Positions 24,492-35,925 of a stretch of DNA of 64,000 bases are shown here, in pieces. Location: the NCBI GenBank assembly GCA_963575745.1, contig CAUYUJ010000374.1:5001-69000 (forward strand), in the 5' to 3' direction. This stretch comes from Prorocentrum cordatum. Its lineage: Eukaryota > Sar > Dinophyceae > Prorocentrales > Prorocentraceae. The notes under the pieces were generated by a model that worked only from the letters and a program-made list of their open reading frames with translations, did not search any database and was not told the origin of the DNA. Position 1 is the first letter of the stretch; each line of letters starts with the position of its first letter. Made by a program: the position numbers and the translations under genes.

Positions 24492-24598
24492 GGTTGTTGT
24501 TGTTGTGGTTGTTGTTGTGGTTGTGGTTGTGGTTGTGGTTGTGGTTGTGGTTGTGGTTGTGGTTGTGGTTGTGGTTGTGGTTGTGGTTGTGGTTGTGG

Positions 24599-24636
<38 letters not shown>

Positions 24637-24640
24637 GAAA
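24430..24640. repeat. (GTC)n-(GTT)n-(TTGTGG)n compound microsatellite
   Basis: GTC, then GTT, then about 14 copies of the hexamer TTGTGG (24510-24600), then GTT. It looks like a GTT tract in which a GTG variant was amplified as a hexamer. Confidence 0.95.
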
Positions 24641-24959
24641 GATTATTGTTGATCCCCCCTCGGTTGGCTTGGCCATTGTGTTTTTTCAATTGGAGTGCTT
24701 CGCCTGGGGTCGCGCCTTGCTTCTGTATCAGGGGAAGTCAGTCGGCTCAAGCTGTGTTGTTGGCCCCGGATTACAACAACGGCTCCCGCTTGAGACTTCC
24801 TTTCTATTTTACCAAGAGCCCCGCTCCCGCCTGAGTTTTCCTCGCGTCTTATTCAGGAATCGCGCTCTCGCTTTGGAATTCCTTGCAAGTTATTCAGGAT
24901 TCGCTCTCTCGACGCTTTGGATTCGCGCTTTCGCTGGAAGTTTGCTTGCCATTTACTCA
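24641..24959. other. Spacer with TATTCAGGAATCGCGCTCTCG-like words
   Basis: Loose repeats of ACTCAAGAATCC/ATTCAGGAATCG plus GCTCTCGC every 60-75 bp (24850-24970). No gene is recognised. Confidence 0.5.
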
Positions 24960-25640
24960 AGAATCCCGCTCTGGGGTCACGAAGGGGTGCAACGGGGCCA
25001 CGAAGGGCAGCGAGGGGGACACGAAGGACTGCAACGGGGCCGCGAACGGCAGCGAGGGGGCACGACCAAGGGGTTCACGAAGGGCTGCAACTGGGCCACG
25101 AAGGGCAACGAGGGGGCCATGAAGGGCTGCAACGGGGCCACGAAGGGCAGCGAGGGGGCCACGAAGGGCTGCAACGGGGCCGCGAAGGGCAGCGAGATCT
25201 CGATTCCAAAGTAAGCTGTGAGGGAGTCCTAAGCGTGAGCGCGACTCCTGGGTGCCTGAGTGTCGGGAGGCGCTTGAGTAAATTGCGGGGAGTTCCAACA
25301 CATGCCCTTCGTGGCCCCGTTGCTGCCCTCAGTGGTCCCGTCCTTGCTCTCTGCGGCCCAATATTCGTATTCCCTTCGTGGCCCCCCCTCGTTCGCGCCC
25401 GTCGTGGCCCCATATGCATGCCCTTCGTGGCCCCAGTTTCGCCCTTCTTGGCCCCCTCGCTGTCCTACGGGGCCCCAGTGCTACCCTCAGTGGCCCCGTC
25501 GTTGCCCTGTGGCCCCGCATTATTTGCCCTCCGTGGCCCCCGCTCGTTCGCGCCCTTCGTGGCCCCAAAGGCATGCTCTTCGTGGTCCCGCTGTTGCCCT
25601 TCGTGGCCCCCTTCCTGCCCTTCGTGGTCCCGCTGTCGCT
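24960..25640. repeat. Large imperfect inverted repeat of GGGCCACGAAGGGC units
   Basis: Left arm about 24975-25195: GGGGCCACGAAGGGCAGCGA and GGGCTGCAAC units of about 21 bp. Right arm about 25300-25635: the inverse, CCCTTCGTGGCCCC with TTGCCCT. The arms are separated by about 100 bp. Both arms are open in several frames because of the repeat length, so no gene is called. Confidence 0.7.
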
Positions 25641-25682
25641 CTCGCTCTCGCTTTCGCTTTCGCTCGTCGTCGTCGCCGTCGT

Positions 25683-25715
<33 letters not shown>

Positions 25716-25960
25716 CGTGGTGGTGGGTCCCCTGTCCGTCCTTCTTGGGGTCGGGTTGCCGCCGATTAACGCTGCCGCTGGCCAGGCCGACGTTCCGCGG
25801 CCGCCCCGCCGCTTGCTGGGGCCCGGCCTGCAGGGAAGTAAGATATGCCCCCCATAAGAGGTACGATCGAAGACCAAGAGGGCGGGTATCGAGGGTATGG
25901 AAATACACGTTGCATGACATTCGAGCGGATAAGAGCGAACAGTCTTAAACTGATTATTGC

Positions 25961-25995
<35 letters not shown>

Positions 25996-26022
25996 TTGTT
26001 GTGGTTGTTGTTGTTGTTGTGG

Positions 26023-26053
<31 letters not shown>

Positions 26054-26154
26054 AATGGTTGTTGTTGTTGATATTGTTTTGGTTGTTTCTTATTTGTTGC
26101 TTGCTGTTTGTTTTTAGCTGTGCGTTGTGTGTTGCTGTCGGATGTTGTTGGTGT
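25641..26154. repeat. (TCG)n, spacer, then (GTT)n
   Basis: TCG/GCC trinucleotides at about 25660-25725. A unique-looking spacer (25735-25950) has no gene. GCTGTT/GTT tract at 25958-26080. Confidence 0.75.
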
Positions 26155-26378
26155 TGTGAATGATGACGATCATGCTGCTGAGCTTGATGATGACGATGAT
26201 GCTCGTGATGACGACAGTGCCGACGACGACGGTGATTCTGATGACGGTGGTGGTGATGACTAGGAGTGTAACCGTGATTACGATGACGATGGTGATGGTA
26301 GTTGTGATGATGATAATGATGGTTCTGATGCTGATGGTGATGCTAATGCTGATGCTGCTGCTGCTGATGATGATGAAC

Positions 26379-26425
<47 letters not shown>

Positions 26426-26426
26426 A

Positions 26427-26471
<45 letters not shown>

Positions 26472-26619
26472 GCGGTGGTGGTGATGATGGTGATGATGAA
26501 GATGATGTTGATCACGACGAAGATCATGCTAATGACTACTACGATGGTGCCGAGGATAATGACGATGCTGCTGATGAGGATGATGATGGTGCTGCTGCTG
26601 ATGATGCACATGCCGACGA
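26155..26619. repeat. (GAT)n microsatellite with variants
   Basis: GAT repeats, purest at about 26363-26475, with GAC/GCT variants. They give false Asp-, Met- and Ile-rich frames. Confidence 0.9.
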
Positions 26620-26827
26620 CGGCGACGATGGCACTGCTGACGCTGGAGGAACGAGGACTGAGGATGACGACGAGGGAGGCCGGGGGTGGGGCGAGCCAGG
26701 CGACGAGGAGCAGGAGGGGGCGGGCCCAGACCGCCGCGGCCCCCTTGCGCGGCGCGTGCCCAGGGCACGAGGGGCCGTGGGGGCACGGCCGCCCGTCCCG
26801 AGTTCGCCAAGGCGCCCCGTGCGGCAT

Positions 26828-26882
<55 letters not shown>

Positions 26883-27284
26883 TGAGGGCCCCCAAAAGGA
26901 CCCCCGCCGCCCGAGAGAGCCCGCCCCCCCCCCTGCTCGCCGCCGACCCCGGTGCCCCGGGCAGAGGCCCGCGCCCCGCGCTCGCCCGGCGGAGCGCGAT
27001 CGGGGGCGGCCGGTGCCCCCCCCCTTCGGCCGTGGCGCCGCGCGCCGCGCCCCGCCTCGCGCGGCCGCAGAGGGCCTGCCCCCCTGCGCAGGGCCTGCGC
27101 AGGGCCCTGCGCAGGGCTCGGGGGCAACGCCCTCCTCCTCACCCTCCTCCTCCTCCTCCTTCTCCTCCTCCTCCTCCCTTTCCTCCTCCTCCCTTTCCTC
27201 CTCCTCCTCCTCCTCCTCCTCCTGGGGGGTTCGAGGTTCGAGGCTCGAAGGTCTTCGGACGTATTCCGTGGGCTCTCTCGGCCG
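26620..27284. other. Very GC-rich spacer with (TCG)n and (CTC)n
   Basis: (GTC)n at 26828-26882 and (CTC)n with CTT at 27130-27222. Long frames on both strands (including 656 codons from 26686) run straight through microsatellites and dispersed repeats, so I do not treat them as genes. Confidence 0.6.
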
Positions 27285-27760
27285 TTTTCCAGCCCCGGGA
27301 GGCTCGATGCGGAATCTCGCTTCCGTGTCGCTGCGGCCCGATGCGCTGCGGCCCGATGCAGTGCAGGCCCCGATCCGGTGCTGTTTCGCGACTCGGCCGG
27401 TGGGCTTATGGGCGGTTCTTGGCGGGTTCTCGTCGCTTCTCGGCGGTTATCCAGCCTCGGGATGCTTTACAGCAGCTGCGCCTGGCCGAGAGCGTTCTTG
27501 GGGTTCAGGAGTCGTCCCGAACGGCCGCCGGGGAGCCGGGGTATGTCCCGAAAGCCAGGAGGCAACGACATGGGGAACTGGTTCGGTGGGGAACGCATCG
27601 ATCCCCAATCGCCCATTCATCGTCGATGGGGGCCCGATGGTCCACCCTCGCCCAGGAAGGTGCGGAGTGGCGATCGGGGGCCTATCGCCGATCTATCGGC
27701 GATGCACCGTCGATTCCAAGTCGGTGCTTGCCCACCCTATGTCAGTCCCCCCCTATCGTT
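27285..27760 (+). repeat. Dispersed families Z (copy 2) and Y (copy 4) in tandem
   Basis: 27285-27560 matches 13990-14345 (CTGTTTCGCGACTCGGC, TTCTCGGCGG, CAGCTGCGCCTGGCCGAGAG). 27570-27760 matches 12035-12240 (GCATCGATCCCC, ATCGGGGGCCTATCGCCGAT). The two families also neighbour each other at 14.0-14.7 kb, so they may be parts of one larger element. Confidence 0.65.
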
Positions 27761-27825
27761 GCCCCTCAAGGGCATCAAGCAGGGATCATCGTCAGGAATG
27801 CCCGGGCTTCCTGGGGTCATCATTC

Positions 27826-27995
27826 AGGAGAGGAAAAAACACAGACACAATTAATCCTCGATTCCCCAGAAAATATGGGAAAATATGGGAAGTGGGGGGG
27901 AAGACAGAAACCCAGAACATATGGGAAAATCTTGGGAATCTGTTTATTTGTGTGTATCTATTTGTGTGTGTGTGTGTGTGTCCTGGGGCCCCTTC
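27826..27995 (+). repeat. Dispersed repeat family X, copy 2
   Basis: ACACAGACACAATTAATCC, AAATATGGGAAAATATGGGA, GTGGGGGGGAAGACA and a GT-expanded end followed by CCTGGGGCCCC. It is the same arrangement as 9345-9505. Confidence 0.8.
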
Positions 27996-28019
27996 AATCA
28001 TGGGGGGGCCGTGCAGAGT

Positions 28020-28450
28020 ATGCTCTCTAGGGTCCACCTGCGATTCTCCCGGGGGCCCCACTGGGGCCCCGTGGCTGCCTTCAGGGGCTCTGGGGGTACC
28101 TGGCAGGGTCCACTTCGATCCGATCGATCCGATTCGAGGTCGACTCCAGGAGGAGGAGGAGGAGGAGGAGGGGGAGGAGGAGGAGGAGGAGGAGGAGGAG
28201 GAGGCGGAGGCGGAGGCGGAGGCGGAGGCGGAGGCGGAGGCGGAGGCGGAGGCGGAGGCGGAGGCGGAGGCGGAGGCGGAGGCGGAGGCGGAGGAGGAGG
28301 AGGTCGGCAGATCCGATGCGGCACGATGCTTGCACGGCGCCGTGCATCCTGGCGCAGCCGATCCGATTCGGTTTCGGCTCCGTGCCGGTGCAGTCCGATC
28401 TGACTCGCGCTCCGCTTCGATCCGATCTCCCAATTCGGTGCTGACTGGTC
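28020..28450 (+). repeat. Family Z fragment with (GGA)n/(GGC)n expansion
   Basis: TTCGATCCGATCGATCCG and TTCGAGGTCGACTCC (28112-28148) match 13886-13925. A (GGA)n then (GGCGGA)n tract fills 28149-28303. The following CCGATCCGATTCGG text is also family-like. Confidence 0.65.
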
Positions 28451-28475
28451 CTGCCCACGCCTCGGCCCCAGACTT

Positions 28476-28631
28476 ACGTCGGGCCTGTCCCTCTACAGGG
28501 GGAATATTCAAAAATAATACAACAATAGTCTGGGGACTATTTTTTGGTTATTCTTTCACCATTTTGGAGCATTTTCTGGGTATTTTCTATTTTTCGCCGA
28601 AGCTCCCCCTGCAGGGGGACACGCCCGACTT
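28476..28631. mobile_element. TIR element (MITE) family T, copy B
   Basis: TIRs GTCGGGCCTGTCCCTCTACA and CTGCAGGGGGACACGCCCGA. Target duplication CCCCAGAC (28466-28473) against CCCAAGAC (28635-28642), 7/8. The AT-rich interior contains AATAGTCTGGGGACTATT, which is also found at 50830 in copy E. No coding sequence. Confidence 0.85.
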
Positions 28632-28779
28632 GATCCCAAGACCTCCGACGTCGTGATTTCTCACGGCCTGGACCCCTGGAGGTCTGGACCCCTTCCCCAG
28701 CACCGCCTTCTCGCTTGGCGTCGCTGCGTGGCTGCCCGGGGCCCTGGGGAGGGCCCCGGGGGGCGGAAGACAGTGAATA
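28632..28779. other. GC-rich spacer
   Basis: Nothing recognised apart from GACCTCCGACGTCGTG, a phrase similar to text near 57090-57140. Confidence 0.4.
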
Positions 28780-29282
28780 GGGGAATCTCACGGGCAGGCG
28801 GGGCCCCGCGGTGCTTACAGGGCCGTTTTTAATACATTATTGGATTTTTTGAAATATCGGATTTTTCATAGATGATTAATCTATGAATAAATGTATGCAT
28901 GAACTCATCGTTGTTTTTAGTACTGAATCGCTGCATGTTTAGTACATGATCCGCACGCGGAGCATGTATTAAAAACGGCACTGTACACCACCTGCTGGAA
29001 ACCGGTGCCGAGAACAGCCAAGATCTACTCCACGGGGGAGGGGGGGGCGAGGGCCCGCGCCGATCGGCACAACAACGAGTGAGAAGACAGTCGCAACGCC
29101 GGGCGATGCTTCACTAGGGGAACGAAACATGGCATAAACATAGAAAAAAACTCGGAGGTCCGCGCGGATTTCTCGCATCGGCGCTGGGGCCCCCTCCCTA
29201 AAATCCGATCTTTCAAACAATCCAATGTATCAAAAACTGCCCTGTAAGCACCGTGGGGCCTCGCCTGCCCGTGAGATTCCCC
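28780..29282. mobile_element. Inverted-repeat element with arms of about 85 bp
   Basis: Left arm 28780-28866 (GGGGAATCTCACGGGCAGGC ... TTTTTAATACATTATTGGAT) is the near-perfect inverse of right arm 29200-29282 (ATCCAATGTATCAAAAACTG ... GCCTGCCCGTGAGATTCCCC). A second, shorter inverse of the inner arm lies at about 28962-28985 (ATGTATTAAAAACGGC). The roughly 330-bp interior encodes nothing recognisable. No clear target duplication was found. Confidence 0.85.
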
Positions 29283-30025
29283 ATGGGAGCACTGCTCCAG
29301 ACAGTCGCACCAAGCAGGGGCTCGGAACCAGGCCGCCCTCCCCCTCTCCCCCCCTTTCGCTCCATCTCGAAACGCCGAGGAAGAACACGTTCGCGCTGTG
29401 CTTTTTCACACTGCAGAGGGGTCTGGGGCGGACGGGAGGGGGCACCCTGACTTTGGATACTCCGTGCCGCGGGCGATGTCGCGAGTGGGGCGGGCATTTC
29501 CGCCTACTTTTTTGGTTTCCTGTGATGCAGATGTCCGCCCTGCTCTGCCGTCGCTGCCTCCGTCATACGTCATCGGAAATATCATCCCTACTTTTCTGAA
29601 GCCAGAAGTTCCGCCCTACGGTCAAGCCGTATAGTAAGGATGAGCAACTTCCCAAGGTTACTTTTGCATCCTTCCCCTTCGGCTCATCCTTGGCCGCTTT
29701 CGCTGGCCGCGCCCCGCTCGCAAGGTGTCGACATGGCCCTCCAAGGCCCTCTTTCATCCTCATCGTGCGCCCTTGCTACACGGGCTGACTGCACTTTTTA
29801 GCGCCGTCCAGGGTGCACTTCCAGCACACCTGTAAGTCGGATAATCCGCCAAGGCGCGGTGGATCCGAATTCAGGGCAAGATCGGAGTACCGACGCCCGC
29901 CCCTCCGCGGCTTCCTGGCGCGCGCGGTGCCTCCGCGGTGGGGGCCCTGGGCCCTCGTCGCCACGGCTGGGATCGCCTGGGGTGCCCGGCCAGAGCGCGC
30001 CCCAGGGGGAGGTCCAGGGAGTTGC
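29283..30025. other. Gene-free spacer
   Basis: Less repetitive sequence with short frames only. A 10-bp stem AAGGATGAGC / GCTCATCCTT lies at 29636-29695. No domain is recognised. Confidence 0.45.
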
Positions 30026-30125
30026 CGCACGCGCGCGCGCACGCGCGCGCGCGCGTGTGTGTGTGTGTGTGTGTGTGTGCGTGTGTGCGTGTGTGCGTGT
30101 GTGCGTGTGTGCGTGTGCGTGAGTG

Positions 30126-30160
<35 letters not shown>

Positions 30161-30162
30161 GC

Positions 30163-30198
<36 letters not shown>

Positions 30199-30329
30199 CC
30201 CATTGCTGGCCGAGGCGCTGCTCGTTCTGAGCGGCTCGAGGGCTCGACCTTTAGGCGCGCGCACGCGCGTTATCTTCTCTGACTCTGGACGCCCTGTCGC
30301 TGCGCGCGGGCCGCGACGCCATCTCTCTC

Positions 30330-30368
<39 letters not shown>

Positions 30369-30400
30369 TTTTTTTTTTTCTCTCTCTCTCTCTGTATATA
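30026..30400. repeat. (CG)n-(GT)n alternating tract, then (TC)n-T20-(CT)n
   Basis: 30026-30198 is CGCGCG followed by GT/GCGTGT repeats, a continuous alternating pyrimidine-purine run with Z-DNA potential. 30318-30393 is (TC)n, about 20 T, then (CT)n. Confidence 0.9.
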
Positions 30401-30447
30401 CATACACATGAGTGTGTGTGTGTGGCTGTGTGTATCGATCGACGGAG

Positions 30448-30510
30448 CCTACGGTGAACCACCGCCGCCCCCTGCCTTTTGGAAACGCCCACGCGGCTAA
30501 ACGTTGGGCA
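30448..30510 (+). repeat. Copy of the acyltransferase intron 5' end
   Basis: CCTACGGTGAACCACCGCCG and what follows to about 30509 align without gaps to 41193-41254, the exon-intron junction of the acyltransferase gene. By my hand count about 46 of 62 bases match, with many differences being transitions. No gene is evident on either side here. Confidence 0.6.
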
Positions 30511-30762
30511 GCAACCTGGCCAAGCTATTGGACTAAGTGCTTCCCCAGTTCTGGAAATCCTCGGGGGAATACTTGGAAGAGAAAAGATGAAGGAGGAGGA
30601 GGAGATGGAGGGAAATTATGATGATGATGACGATGACGATGATGATGATGCTGATGCTGATGATGTTGATGATGATGCTGATGATGATGCTGCTGCAGAT
30701 GGTGATGGTGATGATGATGCTGCTGCTGATGATGCTGATGATGCTGATGATGCTGCTGCTGT

Positions 30763-30797
<35 letters not shown>

Positions 30798-30805
30798 TTG
30801 GTGAC

Positions 30806-30848
<43 letters not shown>

Positions 30849-31116
30849 TTGCTGGTGCTGCTGGTGCTGGTGCTGATGCTGATGCTGATGCTGATGCTGA
30901 TGATGCTGATGATGCTGATGATGATGCTGATGATGATGCTGATGATGATGCTGCTGCTGCTGATGATGATGTTGATGATGATGGTGTTGGTGGTGGTGAT
31001 GATGATGGTGGTGGTGGTGGTGCTGCTGCTGATGATGATGTTGCTGCTGCTGCTGATGATGATGATGATGCTGATGATGATGATGATGATGATGATGGTG
31101 TTGGTGGTGGTGGTGG

Positions 31117-31163
<47 letters not shown>

Positions 31164-31429
31164 ATGATGATGAGGAGGAGGAGGAGGAGGAGGAGGAGGA
31201 GGAGGAGGAGGAGGAGCCCAGAGACGGGGAGGGCGTGGACATGGACATGTTCGCCGCTCGGGGCGAGCCGCGCCTCGCACCTGGGCGGCGCAGAGTGCCG
31301 CGGTCGGCGCGATCGCCGGGGGGGGGGCCTCGGCGCGAGGGCTCGAGCGTCCGCGCGGCGCGGGGCGCGGAGCTGGTCGAGCCCCAGGAGGCCCAAATCG
31401 TAGATTTTACATGTATGTTTTTGAAGGGT
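30511..31429. repeat. (GAT/GCT)n microsatellite followed by (GGA)n
   Basis: 30616-31170 is GAT mixed with GCT, GTT and GGT; 31171-31214 is GGA. The + frame from 30479 reads as Asp/Ala-rich, but MLMM-type and poly-Ser/His frames are equally open, which argues for a repeat, not a gene. Confidence 0.9.
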
Positions 31430-31610
31430 TTTGACCTTCCCGCATTTTCGGCTTTCCGACGCTCCACGACGGCTCAGGAAGCTCCCAAGACCGCCCCAAG
31501 ACAGCCCAAGACGCCTCCAAGAGGGCCCCAAGATGGCCCAAGAGGGCTCCAAGATGGCCCAAGAAGCGGCCGATGCGTTCGGCAGCAAGTCCTTCGGTAG
31601 AGGGATGCAA
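31430..31610 (+). repeat. CCAAGAGG-family minisatellite, copy 1
   Basis: It opens with TTTTCGGCTTTCCGACGCTC and then AAGACCGCCCCAAGACAGCC, CCAAGAGGGCCCCAAGATGG. The same opening and repeat occur at about 56200-56640; related inverse text lies inside the acyltransferase intron at about 41320-41480. Confidence 0.75.
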
Positions 31611-32817
31611 TTCGTGGACTGCACCCCTCGCCCGAAATCAAAGTTGGCACGCGCGGGGAAGACTGCGGGGTCGAAGTGCAACTTCTTCAACCCGCCGCCA
31701 ACATTGATCACTGGGAGAGGTCATTGACAGATGCATGTGGCATTAGTGTTCGCTCATTCCTTCCGAGGCTTGTTGTATACCCTCGCAACTCCGTCTGTAG
31801 AGCGCATGAGTGTCGATCAGTGTTCGGTAGTAGATGAGATAGCGACGATTCAGCGTTGATCAGCGTCGATCAGCGTCGATTTAGCGTCGATTCATCGTCG
31901 ATGAGCGTCGATTAACGAGCTCCGATTCGCAAGAGCCAACAAGATAGTTCGGGAGGCACCCGTGAGTTGCCACCGAACAGGTGGGGTTGACCGGGGTTAG
32001 TGTTCAAAAGGAGGCAGGAAAGCCCAGAGGCCCGCGTCGGGACAGAAGTCAGGACGAGAGGCTTCTGGCAGTTCTGGGCCTCTGAGAGGGCCCCTGCTTG
32101 GACCTGGGACCGTCAAAAAGCGAGTCAGGATGAAATGTTGGTCCCGTGGAGGTCGGGATCTCCAGGGACCTCGTATGGAAACAATCAGGACAGCGCATGT
32201 CTGGGAAGGTGGGCTCAATGCCGTGGATTTCCCCTGTTCGGGCCCGCACTTGTCTGAAGAGACATGTCTTCCTTGGCCTTTTCCATGGCAGCTCCTTTGG
32301 AAATTCCTCCCCCAGGCCAGTATCGTCCTCGGATGTTTTTTTGTTGTTCATCGGTTTGCTCTTAGCTGACTGTGACACCCAGAAGTCTGACCCCCACTAG
32401 CAGGTGAATGACAGTCAGGTCGAGCCTCATGCATCCGCTCTGCGACCACTTGTGAACCCGATCCATACGGCTCCGATCGACGCTGGGGTATCGGACACCC
32501 CTGCGAGGGTGTTTGGCATCCTTCAAGTTCTGAGCCTCAGCTGTTTTTGCAGGAATTTGACCTGCAAGGTTAGGTTCGCATGTGGTTGCCGATTCGCAGC
32601 GCTCTCCAACTCGAGCTGTCACTCCGAAGGGCAGAGCCCTATATGCCCCCAGGACGCTTGAACGGCATCACCGCCCCCCCCCTTCCGGAACTAGCCCCCT
32701 TTCCGCTCCTCACTTTCCCTCGGGAGGGCGGTGATGGTGTTGACTTGCATGGGGGGTTGAAGAAAAGGACCTCAAAGGGCCTTGAGGGGCCCTTTTCCTC
32801 GCCACCCATGTAGGTCA
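31611..32817. other. Gene-free spacer with CAGCGTCGAT repeats
   Basis: CAGCGTCGAT-like short repeats at about 31848-31915. 32080-32230 (GCCTCTGAGAGGGCCCC, GACCGTCAAAAAGCGAGTCAGG) resembles 57175-57320. The rest (32240-32815) looks unique but shows no recognisable coding sequence. Confidence 0.5.
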
Positions 32818-32924
32818 CTGATGATGATGATGATGATGATGATGATGCTGATGATGATGATGCTTATTATGATGATGATGATGATGATGATGATGCTGAT
32901 GATCATGATGATGATGATGATAAC

Positions 32925-33020
<96 letters not shown>

Positions 33021-33079
33021 CAGGATCATGATGATGATGATCATGATGATGGTGATGATGATGATTATGATGATGATGC

Positions 33080-33118
<39 letters not shown>

Positions 33119-33125
33119 CGAAGAA

Positions 33126-33174
<49 letters not shown>

Positions 33175-33234
33175 CTGATGCTGATGCTGATGCTGATGCT
33201 GCTGATGCTGATGATGATGATGATGATGATGATG

Positions 33235-33267
<33 letters not shown>

Positions 33268-33338
33268 GGAGGAGGAGGAGGAGGAGGAGGAGGAGGAGGA
33301 GGAGGAGGAGGAGGAGGAGGAGGAGGAGGAGGAGGAGG
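32818..33338. repeat. (GAT)n followed by (GGA)n
   Basis: About 450 bp of GAT with rare variants, ending in pure GGA (33268-33338). The GAT-to-GGA order is the same as at 30616-31214. Confidence 0.95.
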
Positions 33339-33874
33339 CTGCTGAACCCCCTCCACTCCCGCTCCCCTCCGTCCTCCTATGCCCTCTCCTCGCCGCTCCT
33401 GCGCGCCTCCTCCGCACACCCTCCTCCCTGCCTCCTGCCAGGAGGCGCAGCGAGGAGACGTGCCACTGGCCAGGTTCGGGCACACTACCACGCCGGTTCT
33501 CCGCGCTGCCTTCTCTCCTCGCCTCCCCTCTCCGCCCCTCCCCTTCCTCGTCCCCCCGGAGGTCTCTGGAAGCCTCCGAGTGTCTGTGGAGGTCCCTGGA
33601 GGTTCCTGGAGGCCCTGGAGGCTTCTGGAGGCTTTGGAGGCTGAGAGAATTGTCCCAGGGGCAAGACACTTCCCGATCCTGGATCGTCGACGATAGAGGA
33701 TCGATGTCGCCTTCCCCCTCGGCACTCCTCTCTCCTCCCCTCTGCACGCTTCTCTCCCCCCCACTGGCAAAAGATGCAGCAAGGACACGGCCCAGTGGTC
33801 AAGAGGGGACAGTCGGAAGAGCATGCAAAGGAGTGCGATCACCGCAGGAGGAGAATGAACAGGAGGATGATACG

Positions 33875-33875
<1 letters not shown>
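33339..33875. other. Pyrimidine-rich spacer
   Basis: GC- and pyrimidine-rich. GGAGGCTTCTGGAGGCTTTGG-like repeats (split: GGAGGCTTCT, GGAGGCTTTGG) lie at about 33590-33640. No gene is recognised. Confidence 0.4.
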
Positions 33876-33942
<67 letters not shown>

Positions 33943-34015
33943 GCAGCAGCGGTGGCAACAGTGTCGGCAGCAACGGCAGTGGCAGTGGCAGGAGCAGCTG
34001 TAGCAGTTGCGGCAG
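33876..34015. repeat. (CAG)n microsatellite
   Basis: CAG run to about 33950, then interrupted CAG/CGG/CAA. Open as poly-Gln or poly-Ser on + and poly-Leu/Ala on -. There is no surrounding coding evidence. Confidence 0.9.
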
Positions 34016-34298
34016 ACAACAATGGATTTCGTAGTCCGTAGTTGGTGAAGGCAAGGACTTTGTATATATCATATCGTAGCCACTAGCGAGCTGTCGATAT
34101 GTATGGACTGGTAGGACTGGTGTCATAGTTGAGAGCAAGCAGCCGCCTATACTCATGCTGGACGTCCATTCTTTGCCGCGGGCTCTCAGTTCACTTGTGG
34201 AGCGGTTTATTTGGACTTGCCTCGGAACTTTGAGCGTTTTGGTTTGAACGTTTTATTTTGAAACGGGCCATGGAGATGATGTGTGCTGCTCGTAATGG
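34016..34298. other. Short spacer
   Basis: Unique-looking sequence; nothing recognised. Confidence 0.4.
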
Positions 34299-34309
34299 TG
34301 TTGTTGTTG

Positions 34310-34341
<32 letters not shown>

Positions 34342-34374
34342 GTTGTTGGTGTTGTGGTTGTGGTTGTGGTTGTG

Positions 34375-34407
<33 letters not shown>

Positions 34408-34570
34408 GTTATTGTCGTGGTTGTTGTTGTTATTGTTGTTGCTGCTGTTGTTGTGATTGTTGTTGTGGTTGTTGTTGTTGCTGTTGTTGTTGCTGTTGTT
34501 ACTGCTGCTGTTATATTGTTGTTGTTGCTGCTGTTGTTGTTGCTGTTGTGGTTGTTATTGTTGCTTTTTT
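34299..34570. repeat. (GTT)n microsatellite
   Basis: GTT with GGT, GTG and GCT variants over about 270 bp. Confidence 0.95.
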
Positions 34571-35059
34571 TGTTTCCCCGCCTTGACTGTGTTTTCATGT
34601 TGACCTTTGGCCCGCGGGCACGTGTGCTTGACCCGCACTCATTTTCCAGATGCTCACACACTGCTTGCATGGTGCACGAATTATGTGCCGCTCTGGACTT
34701 GTGATTTTTGCTGAGGTCGTCGTCCATCCCTCTGCCACAACTGAGCGCAGGGCTTGCCCAGAGTGCTTTCTGTGTCAAAGCTCCATGGGCCGACAGCATC
34801 ATCGAGAGGGTTTTCACATATATATATATATATAGCTAGTAATAGTTAGTACGGGCATGAGCAGGAGTGCTAGCAGTAGCAGTCATTGACATCTGTGTAG
34901 TATTATGAAGTAATTCTGGAGTAGTTCAGGTAGCAAGAAGCGCGTACGGGAACGGTGATTGTGGTCGCGTCGTCGTCCCTCTTGGCCCTTCCGCCCTTCT
35001 TCTCTGTCCTTTTGTCGTCAATGCCTGCAGGCAGCTGTCCCTGCTCGTTGAGAAGGATA
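34571..35059. other. Gene-free spacer
   Basis: Includes (TA)8-9 at 34819-34836 and short frames only. No recognised domain. Confidence 0.45.
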
Positions 35060-35325
35060 TACAGGAGGCGGAGGAGGCGGAGGAGGCGGATCAGGAGGAG
35101 GAGGAGGAGGAGGAGGAGGAGGAGGAGGAGGAGGAGCAGGATGAGGAGGAGGTTGAGGAGCAGGAGTAGGAGTAGGAGTATGAGTATGAGTAGGGAGGAG
35201 GAGGTGTGGGAGGAGGAGGAGGAGGAGGAGGAGGAGGAGGAGGGAGGAGGAGGAGGAGGAGGAAAAGGAAAAGGAGGAGGAGGAGGAGGAGAGAGGAGGA
35301 GGAGGAGGAGGAGGAGGAGGAGGAC
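35060..35325. repeat. (GGA)n tract with variants
   Basis: GGA/GGC/GTA-type trinucleotides, including GTAGGAGTATGAGTATGAG-like words around 35165-35190. Confidence 0.9.
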
Positions 35326-35891
35326 AGGACCGTCTTTGCCGAGCGTCTCGTCTCGCGGCGGCGGGGGAAGAGCTGTGCCGACAGTGTTTAGAACGTCGAA
35401 CGACGCCAGAGACGCACGCACCGTCGCTTCCCACGTGCTGGAGGAGGGGGAGAGTCCGGTAGGTTCGCGTCGTGTCGGTGTGGCGGTGGCCCCAGCGTGT
35501 GCGTTAAAGGTTCAACTCCGCCGCGATCGTTCAAGGTTGAAGGGTCTACTGCGAAGGGGCTACTGCTGTGGCAGAAACTAACGCCAACGTCATCACAACA
35601 CGATCCAGCCGTATGGGAGGGAGCGGGATGAGGAGCAAGAGAAATAGGAAGGGCGAGGACGAGGATGAATGGGAGGAGGAGGAGGAGGAGGAGGAGGAGG
35701 AGGAGGAGGAGGAGGAGGAGGAGGAGGCGCAGAAGGAGCAGGAGGAGCAGGAGGAGGAGCAGGACAAGGAGGAGGCCGTTCCCCGCCAGGTTGGAGGTGG
35801 TCGGGTTGTGCTGTTCGGCGGCGCAACTGGGGACTCAGGACGTCTTTCTTTGATCCGCCACCTTAGGTGCACATGCTGGCTCGCTCGTCCT
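35326..35891. other. Spacer with a short (GGA)n run
   Basis: GGA repeat at 35670-35725; otherwise mixed sequence without a recognisable gene. Confidence 0.45.

Positions 35892-35925
<34 letters not shown>

Noticed and set aside
26686-28656. 656-codon open frame on the + strand
   Set aside because: It runs through a TCG microsatellite, two dispersed repeat families, a GGA/GGC tract and part of a TIR element, so its openness reflects GC content and repeats.
30479-31600. Asp-rich 373-codon frame (possible acidic protein)
   Set aside because: Overlapping His-, Ser- and Met-rich frames are equally long; the run is a GAT/GCT microsatellite.
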